Both the position numbers and the translations under genes were made by a program. 37,123 bases of DNA from Stutzerimonas stutzeri (GTDB taxonomy: Bacteria > Pseudomonadota > Gammaproteobacteria > Pseudomonadales > Pseudomonadaceae), in contig NZ_JXXD01000090.1 in the NCBI RefSeq assembly GCF_000935215.1, positions 1-37,123 on the forward strand, given 5' to 3'. The notes beneath the pieces are model-generated. The model saw nothing but the letters and a program-made list of their open reading frames with translations, ran no database searches and had not been told where the DNA came from. Shown here one piece after another: positions 15,936 through 23,652 of the stretch (position 1 is the stretch's first letter; every line of letters begins with the position of its first letter).

Positions 15936-18900
15936 TCAGATGTCTTGCGGCAGGGGTTGCGGCAGGTCGTTGCCGTTCGGGCCGTCGAGCCAGTCGACCT
16001 TGGCCATCTTGCGTACCACGACGAACTCGTCGCGGTTGCAACCCACGGTGCCGTAGTAGTTGAAGCCGTACGCCTGCTGGGCGTAGCCGCCGATCATGTG
16101 GGTGGGCTTGAGCACCACGCGGGTCACCGAGTTGTGGTGGCCGCCGCGGGTCTTGGTGGTCTCGCTGCCGGGCACGTTCACGATGCGTTCCTGGGCGTGG
16201 TACATCATCACCATGCCTTCCATCACGCGCTGGCTGACCACCGCACGGGCGGTCAAAGCACCGTTGGCGTTGAAGCACTCGATCCAGTCGTTGTCCTCGA
16301 TGCCGGCCTTCTTGGCATCGACTTCGGACATCCACACGATCGGGCCGCCACGGCTCAGGGTGAGCATGATCAGGTTGTCCGAGTAGGTGCTGTGAATGCC
16401 CCACTTCTGGTGCGGGGTGATCCAGTTCAGGACGATTTCGGTATTGCCGTTGCTCTTCTTGCCCTTCACGTAGTCGATGGTGCGGGTGTTGATCGGCGGC
16501 CGGTAGCTCATCAGCTGCTCACCGAAGGCCTGCATCCAGGGGTGATCCTGGAAGAACTGCTGGCGGCCAGTGATGGTGCGCCACGGGATGAATTCGTGGA
16601 CGTTGGTGTAGCCGGCGTTGTACGACACATGCTCGTCTTCCAGGCCTGACCAGGTCGGGCTGGATATGATCTTGCGCGGCTGCGCCTGGATGTCACGGAA
16701 GCGAATCGCCTCGTGCTCCTTCGGCAGCGCCAGGTGGCTGTGGTCGCGGCCGGTGAATTCCGACAGCGCGGCCCAGGCCTTCACGGCAACGTGACCATTG
16801 GTTTCCGGCGCCAGGCTGAGGATGACCTCGGCCGCGTCGATGGCCGACTCGATCTGCGGACGCCCTTGGCTGACGCCCTCGTCGCGGACCTTGTAGTTCA
16901 GCTCGCCGAGGAAATCGACTTCATCCTGGGTGTTCCAGTTGATGCCCTTGCCGCCGTTGCCGAGCTTGTCGAGCAGCGGGCCGAGGGAGCTGAACTTCTT
17001 GTAGGTCGCCGGATAGTCGCGCTCGACCACGGTCATGTTCGGGCAGTTCTTGCCCGGCTGCGGATCGACGCCAGCGGTTTTCCAGTCGGTGCCGCCGAAC
17101 GGCTGGGCCAGTTCGCCGGGGCTGTCGTGCAGCAGCGGCACGGTGACCAGATCCTTCTCCACGCCCAGATGACCTTCGGCCATCTTCGAGAAAGACTTGG
17201 CGATGCCCTTGTAGATTTCCCAGTCCGAACGCGCTTCCCAGGCCGGGTCGATGGCTGCCGACAACGGGTGAATGAAGGGGTGCATGTCCGAGGTGTTCAT
17301 GTCGTCCTTCTCGTACCAGGTCGCGGTCGGCAGAACGATGTCGGAGTACACGCAGGTCGAGGACATGCGGAAGTCGAGGGTGGTGACCAGGTCGAGCTTG
17401 CCGATGGCGCCGTCTTCCTGCCATTCGGCCTCGAGCGGCTTGAAGCCGTCGCGCTTGCCGAGGTCCTCGTTCATTACGCCGTTCTTGGTGCCCAGCAGGT
17501 ACTTGAGCATGTACTCGTGGCCCTTGCCCGAGCTGCCCAGCAGGTTGGAGCGCCAGATGAACATGTTGCGCGGGAAGTTATCCGGGTTGTCCGGCTGCTC
17601 GCAGGCAAACTTCAGCGAACCGTCCTTCAGCGACTGGGTGACGTAGTCCACCGGCGACATGCCGGCCGCTTCGGCTTCACGGCAGATCTGCAGCGGGTTG
17701 CGGTTGAGCTGCGGCGCGCTCGGCAGCCAGCCGGCGCGTTCGGCGCGGATGTTGTAGTCGAGCATGTGCTCGGGGAACTGCGACTTGTCGGCCAGCGGCG
17801 AGAGCACTTCGTGGATGCTCATCTTCTCGTGGCGCCACTGCGAGCTATGGTTGTAGAAGAAGCTGGTGCCGTTCATCTGGCGTGGCGGACGGTGCCAGTC
17901 GAGGCCGAAGGCCAGTGGCAGCCAGCCGCACTGCGGACGCAGTTTTTCCTGACCCACGTAGTGAGCCCAACCGCCACCAGTCTGCCCTACGCAACCGCAC
18001 AACATCAGCATGTTGATCAGGCCGCGGTAGTTCATGTCCATGTGGTACCAGTGGTTCATCGCCGCACCGACGATGATCATGGAACGGCCATGGGTCTTGT
18101 CGGCGTTGTCGGCGAATTCACGGGCGATCTGGATCGCCTTCTCGCGGGACACGCCAGTGATGACTTCCTGCCAGGCCGGGGTGCCAGGCACGCTGGCGTC
18201 GTCGTAGCTGGAAGCGACGTTGGCGCCACCCAGACCACGGTCGATACCCAGGTTGGCGGCCATCAGGTCGAACACGGTGGCGACCTTGGTGGTGCTGCCA
18301 TCGGCCAGGGTGATGCTGCGGACCGGCACGCGGCGCAGCTGGATGCTCTCGCCTTCGGCGTGCTGGAAGTGCTCGTGGAGGATGCCGCCGAAGTACGGGA
18401 AGGCAACTTCGGCAGTTTCGCCGCCATCGATCTGGGTCAGGCTCAGGTCGACATCGCGGCCGTCCTTGCCTTCGCGGGCTTCGATGTTCCACTTGCCCTT
18501 CTCGCCCCAGCGGTAGCCGATCGAACCCAGCGGCGAAACCAGCTCGCCGGTGCTGCCATCGACGGCGATGGTTTTCCACTCAGGGTTGTTTTCCTGGCCG
18601 AGGTTGTCGGCCAGATCGGACGCGCGCAGGAAGCGGTCGGCGATGTAGCTGCCGTCCTTTTCATTCAGGCGCACCAGCACCGGCAGGTCGGTGTAGCGCT
18701 TGGCGTAGTCGCGGAAGTAGGCGCTCGGCTTTTCGAGGTGGAATTCCTTGAAGATGACGTGGGCGAAGGCCTGGGCCAGCGCGGCGTCGGTGCCCTGCTT
18801 GGGGTTGAGCCAGAGGTCGGTGAGCTTGGCGACTTCGGCGTAGTCCGGGGTGATGGCGACGGTCTTGGTACCCTTGTAGCGGACCTCGGTGAAGAAGTGC

Positions 18901-19691
18901 GCGTCCGGAGTACGGGTCTGCGGGACGTTGGAGCCCCAGGCGATGATGTAGTTGGAGTTGTACCAGTCGGCCGATTCCGGCACGTCGGTCTGCTCGCCCC
19001 ACACCTGTGGCGAGGCCGGCGGCAGGTCGCAGTACCAGTCGTAGAACGACAGACACACGCCACCGATCAGCGACAGGTAGCGGCTACCGGCCGCGTAGGA
19101 AACCATCGACATGGCCGGGATCGGCGAGAAGCCGACCACGCGGTCCGGGCCGTACTGCTTGACGGTGTAGACGTTAGCGGCGGCGATGATCTCGTTGACT
19201 TCTTCCCAGCTGGAACGGATGAAGCCGCCCATGCCGCGCTTGCTCTTGTAGGACTCGGCCTTGGCCTTGTCCTCGACGATGCTGGCCCAGGCGTCCACCG
19301 GGCTCATGTTGCGCCGCGCTTCACGCCACAGTTTCAGCAGCGGCTTGCGCACCTTGGGGTACTTCAGGCGGTTGGCGCTGTAGATGTACCAGCTGTAGCT
19401 GGCGCCACGCGGGCAGCCGCGTGGCTCGTGGTTGGGCAGGTCGTTGCGGGTACGCGGGTAGTCGGTCTGCTGGGTTTCCCAGGTGATCAGGCCGTTCTTC
19501 ACGTAGATCTTCCAGGAGCACGAACCGGTGCAGTTCACCCCGTGGGTGGAACGCACGATCTTGTCGTACTGCCAGCGCGAGCGGTAGACGTTCTCCCAGT
19601 CGCGGGATTCGATGCGGGTTTCGCCATGACCATCGGCGAATTCGCCTTGCTTCCTGTTGAAGAAGCGCAGTTGATCGAGCAAGTGGCTCAT
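15936..19691 (-). CDS. narG: Respiratory nitrate reductase alpha subunit NarG (catalytic)
   Basis: 1251-residue molybdoenzyme that reduces nitrate to nitrite in the cytoplasm. The N-terminus SHLLDQLRFF is the usual non-cleaved remnant of a twin-arginine leader. The FS0 cluster ligands are H50, C54, C58 and C93. Asp222, in DWYCDLPP, corresponds to the Mo ligand of E. coli NarG. The bis-MGD binding signatures are present throughout, for example IIAWGSNVPQTR. It follows the second transporter gene after 105 bp containing a strong hairpin. A very long open frame on the opposite strand is a GC-driven shadow. Confidence 0.98.
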   Translation of the reverse strand: MSHLLDQLRFFNRKQGEFADGHGETRIESRDWENVYRSRWQYDKIVRSTHGVNCTGSCSWKIYVKNGLITWETQQTDYPRTRNDLPNHEPRGCPRGASYSWYIYSANRLKYPKVRKPLLKLWREARRNMSPVDAWASIVEDKAKAESYKSKRGMGGFIRSSWEEVNEIIAAANVYTVKQYGPDRVVGFSPIPAMSMVSYAAGSRYLSLIGGVCLSFYDWYCDLPPASPQVWGEQTDVPESADWYNSNYIIAWGSNVPQTRTPDAHFFTEVRYKGTKTVAITPDYAEVAKLTDLWLNPKQGTDAALAQAFAHVIFKEFHLEKPSAYFRDYAKRYTDLPVLVRLNEKDGSYIADRFLRASDLADNLGQENNPEWKTIAVDGSTGELVSPLGSIGYRWGEKGKWNIEAREGKDGRDVDLSLTQIDGGETAEVAFPYFGGILHEHFQHAEGESIQLRRVPVRSITLADGSTTKVATVFDLMAANLGIDRGLGGANVASSYDDASVPGTPAWQEVITGVSREKAIQIAREFADNADKTHGRSMIIVGAAMNHWYHMDMNYRGLINMLMLCGCVGQTGGGWAHYVGQEKLRPQCGWLPLAFGLDWHRPPRQMNGTSFFYNHSSQWRHEKMSIHEVLSPLADKSQFPEHMLDYNIRAERAGWLPSAPQLNRNPLQICREAEAAGMSPVDYVTQSLKDGSLKFACEQPDNPDNFPRNMFIWRSNLLGSSGKGHEYMLKYLLGTKNGVMNEDLGKRDGFKPLEAEWQEDGAIGKLDLVTTLDFRMSSTCVYSDIVLPTATWYEKDDMNTSDMHPFIHPLSAAIDPAWEARSDWEIYKGIAKSFSKMAEGHLGVEKDLVTVPLLHDSPGELAQPFGGTDWKTAGVDPQPGKNCPNMTVVERDYPATYKKFSSLGPLLDKLGNGGKGINWNTQDEVDFLGELNYKVRDEGVSQGRPQIESAIDAAEVILSLAPETNGHVAVKAWAALSEFTGRDHSHLALPKEHEAIRFRDIQAQPRKIISSPTWSGLEDEHVSYNAGYTNVHEFIPWRTITGRQQFFQDHPWMQAFGEQLMSYRPPINTRTIDYVKGKKSNGNTEIVLNWITPHQKWGIHSTYSDNLIMLTLSRGGPIVWMSEVDAKKAGIEDNDWIECFNANGALTARAVVSQRVMEGMVMMYHAQERIVNVPGSETTKTRGGHHNSVTRVVLKPTHMIGGYAQQAYGFNYYGTVGCNRDEFVVVRKMAKVDWLDGPNGNDLPQPLPQDI

Positions 19692-19755
19692 TGGTTTCTC
19701 TCCTCACTCCGGTTGCGAACCACTGGCCCGACCGGTCGGCTTATCAATTTCGGCT

Positions 19756-19780
19756 TGCGCCAGCCGAGGTGGCTGGCGCA
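19756..19780 (-). other. Strong hairpin between the second narK and narG
   Basis: A perfect 10-bp stem, TGCGCCAGCC/GGCTGGCGCA, with a 5-nt loop lies in the transcript about 65 bp before narG. No T-run follows in the direction of transcription, so it is more likely an mRNA processing or 3'-end protecting structure than a full terminator. It could set different transcript levels for transporters and enzyme. Confidence 0.65.
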
Positions 19781-19796
19781 TTCGTTCGGTGCAACG

Positions 19797-21284
19797 TCAG
19801 GACGCGAGCTTCTGGCGGGCCTCCAACTCGCGGTCGACGCTGGATACGTAGTACTCGTCGGAGAACGCCCCCTCGGGCTCCTTCAGCCAGAGCAGGCAGA
19901 GCCCGAAGCTGACGAACGCACCAGCGGCAATCACCATGAAGAACTGCGAGGGGGTCACGAAGGTGTAGAGGGTCAGGTAGCAGACGGCGCCGACGTTGCC
20001 GTAGGCCCCGGCCATGCCGGAGATCTGCCCGGTAACCCGGCGCTTGATCGAGGGGATGATTCCGAAGGTCGCGCCCTCGGCACCCTGGACGAACATCGAG
20101 CAGGCCACGGTGATGGCGACGGCGACGATCAGCGGCCAGGACGCGTTCATCAGCCCCATCAGGAAGAAGCCGACGGCGATGCCGAGCATGTAGGCGAGCA
20201 TGACGAAGCGGCGGTTGCCGAAGCGGTCGGAAACCAGCCCGCCCATGGGCCGTGCCACCAGATTCACGAAGGCGAACGAGGCAGCGATGATGCCCGCCGT
20301 GGTCGGGGTCAGGCCCCAGGTCAGCTCGAAGAACATCGGCAGCATCGATACCACCGCCAGCTCCGCACCGAAGTTGGCGAAGTAGGTGGAGTTCAGCGCG
20401 GCCACGGTGTTGAAGGGATACTTGTCGTCTTCCGGCACGCCCTTCTTCAGGATCGGCACGTTGACCCGCAGGATCTGCACCACCTGAAACACCACCACCA
20501 GCACGATCGCCGCGTAACAGATCAGCGCACCGGTGGAACCGAGGTAACCCAGCTTCTCGATGCGCCAGACCAGGATGCCGAGCACGCCGACCATGGGAAT
20601 GGTCCAGATGATCAGCTTGATCATGTCGGCCCAGGTGCTGACCTCCAGCGCGCTGGCCTTGTGCGGCTTGCGGTGAATGGTGCCGGCCGGGCCATCAGTA
20701 AGCGCGAACCAGTAGTACACGCCATAGACGGCCATGATGATCGCCGAGCTGGCGATCGCCCAGCGCCAGCCTTCCGGCCCACCGAAGGCATGGATGGCGA
20801 TGGCCGGCAGGCTCATGGCCGCCGCTGCGGAACCGAAATTGCCCCAGCCGGCGTAGAAGCCTTCGGCGAAACCGATGTCCTTTGGCTTGAACCACATGGC
20901 GGTCATATGGATGCCAACCACGAAGCTGGCGCCGATGGAGCCGAGGATCAGCCGCGACACCAGCAGCTGGGTGCGGCTATCACCAAAGGCGAAAAACAGC
21001 GCGGGCGCCGCCATCGTGACCAGCAGCACCGAGAACACCCGGCGCGGCCCCCAGTGGTCGAGCGCCATGCCGACCAGGATGCGCGCCGGGATGGTCAGTG
21101 CCACGTTGGCGATGGCGAACAGCTTGAGGTCCTCGGGCGTCAGCCAGTTCACGCTTTTCAGCATGCTCGAGGCCAGCGGCGCCATGCCGAACCAGACGAA
21201 GAAGCAGATATAGAAGGCGATCCAGGTCAGATGCAGGGCCCGGATCTCGGGGCGCTTCCATTCGAACAGCGTAGAAACTCTCAT
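19797..21284 (-). CDS. narK: Nitrate/nitrite transporter, NarK1-type MFS
   Basis: 495-residue, twelve-helix major facilitator protein. The segment FAEGFYAGWGNFGSAAAA and the LTIPARILVG helix are typical of the NarK1/NrtP side of the family, linked to proton-coupled nitrate uptake. The nitrate signature in helix 5 is intact. The chosen start at 21282-21284 (MRVSTLFEWK) has GAGGAGCT just upstream; 15 codons of open frame before it cross the usp end. It lies second in the operon, whereas in P. aeruginosa the NarK1 type comes first. Assignment to NarK1 rather than NarK2 is by motif memory. Confidence 0.9.
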   Translation of the reverse strand: MRVSTLFEWKRPEIRALHLTWIAFYICFFVWFGMAPLASSMLKSVNWLTPEDLKLFAIANVALTIPARILVGMALDHWGPRRVFSVLLVTMAAPALFFAFGDSRTQLLVSRLILGSIGASFVVGIHMTAMWFKPKDIGFAEGFYAGWGNFGSAAAAMSLPAIAIHAFGGPEGWRWAIASSAIIMAVYGVYYWFALTDGPAGTIHRKPHKASALEVSTWADMIKLIIWTIPMVGVLGILVWRIEKLGYLGSTGALICYAAIVLVVVFQVVQILRVNVPILKKGVPEDDKYPFNTVAALNSTYFANFGAELAVVSMLPMFFELTWGLTPTTAGIIAASFAFVNLVARPMGGLVSDRFGNRRFVMLAYMLGIAVGFFLMGLMNASWPLIVAVAITVACSMFVQGAEGATFGIIPSIKRRVTGQISGMAGAYGNVGAVCYLTLYTFVTPSQFFMVIAAGAFVSFGLCLLWLKEPEGAFSDEYYVSSVDRELEARQKLAS

Positions 21285-21298
21285 GTTGAGCTCCTCAC

Positions 21299-21757
21299 TC
21301 AGGGGCAGGCTTGAATCAGGACCGGGCAAGGCGCCCGGCGGGCCAGGAAGGCGCTGACGCTGCCGAAGGTCATGTAGTCGAGCTCGTCGACCAAGAGATT
21401 CAGCGAGCGGGAGATGAAGCCGCCGTCCGGTTCGTTGGAATGCCGCGCGATGACCAGCAGGTCGGGCTTCTTGTGCTCGGCGGCCTTGAGAATCATCTTG
21501 CGGGCGTCGCCTTCGGCGAGGATCACGTCGACGTCCAGTCCGAAGGCGCTGACCTTGGCCGCCGCCTCCTGCAGGAAGGCCTGGAATTCGCGACGCTCGC
21601 GCTCGTACAGCTCGACCGCCGAGTCGCTGGTGTCGCGGGTCTCTTCCACCACGCCGATCAGCATGATCAGCGGCTTCAGCGGACCGAACATCTCGAGCGT
21701 GGCGTCCAGCGCTTTGCGGGCGTTACGCGAGTTGTCGTAGGCAATCATGATGTTCAT
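21299..21757 (-). CDS. Universal stress protein (UspA family) within the nar operon
   Basis: 152-residue single-domain Usp. The first strand MNIMIAYDNSRNARKAL and the last block APCPVLIQ are typical. The ATP-binding signature is present in expanded form: GG (in EPDGGFIS) is separated from FGSVSAFL by about 20 residues instead of the usual short spacing, so nucleotide binding is uncertain. It lies 15 bp after the first transporter and 14 bp before the second, so it is co-transcribed. It may support anaerobic survival, as anaerobic Usp proteins do in P. aeruginosa, or act on the transporters. Both roles are inference. Confidence 0.88.
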   Translation of the reverse strand: MNIMIAYDNSRNARKALDATLEMFGPLKPLIMLIGVVEETRDTSDSAVELYERERREFQAFLQEAAAKVSAFGLDVDVILAEGDARKMILKAAEHKKPDLLVIARHSNEPDGGFISRSLNLLVDELDYMTFGSVSAFLARRAPCPVLIQACP

Positions 21758-21772
21758 GGCAGCTCTCCGGAC

Positions 21773-23374
21773 TCAGGGGTTCTTCACGTAGGCGTTGGGG
21801 CGCAGGTAGAACCACCAGTTGAGGATCAGGCACAGCGCGTAGAACACCGCGAAGCCGTACATCGCCACTTCCGGGGTGCCGGCCTTGACCTGTTCGCCAA
21901 TCACGATCGGGGCAACGAAGGAGCCGTAGGCGGCGACAGCGGAGGTCCAGCCGAGTACAGGGCCGGCCTTCTCGCGGTCGTAGATGACGCCGATGGTGCG
22001 GAAGGTCGATCCGTTGCCGATGCCGCTGGCGGCGAACAGCACCAGGAACAGCACCAGGAACAGGAAGAAGAACTCTTCGGGCTGGGCCGAGCTGTAGGCC
22101 TGCTGCATCACGTAGCCGGCCGCGACCGAGGCGATGACCATGACCACCGAGATGACTTGGGTAACGATGGAGCCGCCGACCTTGTCGGAGATCCAGCCGC
22201 CCAGCGGACGGATCAGGGCGCCGATGAACGGGCCGATCCAGGCGTAGGTCAGCGCGCTCGGCGCATTGGGGTTGGCGATGCGGGTCACCACACCGTCGGC
22301 ACCGACCTCGTTCATGAAGCCGAAGATCACCGTGATCGACAGCGGCAGCGCCATGGAGAAGCCGATGAACGAGCCGAAGGTCAGGATGTAGAGGATGCTC
22401 ATCGACCAGGTGTGCTTGTCGCGGAAGATCGCGAACTGGCGCTTGATGTTCGGGGCGATGCTGCCTGGCAGCAGGCGCAGCATGCCGAGCGTCGCGCCGA
22501 TGGTCAGCAACATCACGCCCCACATGTTCAGCACACCGAGGCCGGTCGGCGCGGGCAGGTAGAGGTACAGACCGACGGCGGCGGCGACGAAGGCCACGGC
22601 GTAGAGGCCGAGGATCTTGCCGAAGGCGTTCAGCGGGTAGCCCGGAGTTGGCGAGATCACCAGCAGGTTGTTCATGCCGAACCAGCCGGCGAAGGCCAGC
22701 GGTACCAAAAACAGCAGCCAGACCCAGCCAGCGTTCTGGATCCAGGTATCGGTGCCGGCAGCGATCTTGCCGATCAGCGTGCCGCTGTCCTTGATCAGCT
22801 CCATCGGCGCGCCAGCCGCTGCACCGAACACGCCGGCGGTCATCACCAGCGGAATCAGGATCTGCATGGTGGTCACGCCGAAGTTGCCCAGGCCGGCATT
22901 CAGCCCCAGCGCCAGCCCTTGCTGGTTCTTCGGGAAGAAGGTGCTGATGTTGCTCATCGAGCAGGCGAAGTTGCCGCCGCCGATGCCGGAGAGGAAGGCC
23001 AGCAGCTGGAATACCCACAGCGGCGTGTCCTGGCTCTGCAGCGCGAAGCCGGCCCCGGCCGCGGGGATCATCAGCAGCGCGGTGGTCAGGAAGATGGTGT
23101 TGCGTCCGCCGGCGATGCGGATCATGAACGACGCCGGAATGCGCAGGGTGGCACCGGTGAGGCCGGCGATGGCGGTCAGGGTGAACAGCTCGGCGGGCGC
23201 GAAGGGAAAGCCCAGGTTGAGCATCTGCACCGTGACGATGCCCCACATCAGCCAGATGGCGAAGCCCATCAGCAGACTCGGGATGGAGATCCACAGATTG
23301 CGATTGGCGACCCGCTTGCCAGTGGTGTCCCAGAAGATCTGGTCCTCCACGTCCCACTTTTCGATATTGCTCAT
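21773..23374 (-). CDS. narK: Nitrate/nitrite transporter, NarK2/E. coli NarK-type MFS, first gene of nar operon
   Basis: 533-residue major facilitator protein, close in motif to E. coli NarK. Examples are NRNLWISIPSLLMGFAIW at the N-terminus, ACSMSNISTFFPKNQQG, and LGLNAGLGNFGVTTMQ. NarK of this type exchanges nitrate for nitrite. It is longer than E. coli NarK (463), with an inserted loop near residues 190-215. The start has GAGGATCG upstream. Its promoter region carries an FNR-type box about 89 bp before the ATG and NarL/IHF-like sites further out, so induction by low oxygen/NO plus nitrate is expected. Confidence 0.94.
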   Translation of the reverse strand: MSNIEKWDVEDQIFWDTTGKRVANRNLWISIPSLLMGFAIWLMWGIVTVQMLNLGFPFAPAELFTLTAIAGLTGATLRIPASFMIRIAGGRNTIFLTTALLMIPAAGAGFALQSQDTPLWVFQLLAFLSGIGGGNFACSMSNISTFFPKNQQGLALGLNAGLGNFGVTTMQILIPLVMTAGVFGAAAGAPMELIKDSGTLIGKIAAGTDTWIQNAGWVWLLFLVPLAFAGWFGMNNLLVISPTPGYPLNAFGKILGLYAVAFVAAAVGLYLYLPAPTGLGVLNMWGVMLLTIGATLGMLRLLPGSIAPNIKRQFAIFRDKHTWSMSILYILTFGSFIGFSMALPLSITVIFGFMNEVGADGVVTRIANPNAPSALTYAWIGPFIGALIRPLGGWISDKVGGSIVTQVISVVMVIASVAAGYVMQQAYSSAQPEEFFFLFLVLFLVLFAASGIGNGSTFRTIGVIYDREKAGPVLGWTSAVAAYGSFVAPIVIGEQVKAGTPEVAMYGFAVFYALCLILNWWFYLRPNAYVKNP

Positions 23375-23462
23375 GGTCGATCCTCTTGGCGCAGGGCCCC
23401 GCTGGCATACGCAGCGGGATCAGGAATGGCTCGCACGCTAAGCGGGGCGGATCGATCCGAAT

Positions 23463-23476
23463 TTGACCGAGGTCAA
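23463..23476 (-). promoter_or_regulatory. FNR/Anr/Dnr box of the nar operon promoter
   Basis: TTGAC-CGAG-GTCAA is a perfect palindrome differing from the consensus TTGAT-N4-ATCAA only by a symmetric T-to-C change. A transcription start about 41 bp from its centre, as for FNR-activated promoters, would fall near 23428, about 54 bp before the narK ATG. The -10 there (TTAGCG on the minus strand) is weak. Confidence 0.75.
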
Positions 23477-23513
23477 TACACAGCCAGTGGCAATTTGCTT
23501 TACACGACGTTCC

Positions 23514-23529
23514 TACCTCTAACGGAGTA
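23514..23529. promoter_or_regulatory. NarL-type 7-2-7 inverted repeat
   Basis: TACCTCT (23514-23520), AA, then CGGAGTA (23523-23529). The first heptamer fits TACYYMT fully and the second fits the inverted form with one mismatch. The 2-bp spacing is the arrangement bound by NarL/NarP. Its centre is 52 bp from the FNR box. Further half-site-like words GGGAGTA and TACTTCC overlap at 23623-23634. Confidence 0.6.
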
Positions 23530-23558
23530 TTCCGTATTCATTGAAATAAATTCAGTAA

Positions 23559-23571
23559 TATCAATGAGTTA
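23559..23571 (+). promoter_or_regulatory. IHF consensus site in the narK-narX region
   Basis: TATCAATGAGTTA fits WATCAA-N4-TTR exactly, in the most AT-rich part of the intergenic region (about 23530-23580). IHF bending is known to assist NarL at nar promoters of E. coli and P. aeruginosa. Here the site lies between the 7-2-7 repeat and the NarL half-sites near 23628. Confidence 0.5.
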
Positions 23572-23652
23572 TTTTGCTTCTCCGATCGCCCTTCATGCGC
23601 ATCGCAAGGGTCCAAATGCATTGGGAGTACTTCCCACACATGGCCAGAGCCG

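Noticed and set aside
16713-21314. A 1533-codon open frame on the plus strand opposite narG and the second narK
   Set aside because: Pure antisense shadow of GC-rich genes; no ribosome site, and narG/narK motifs fill the other strand.
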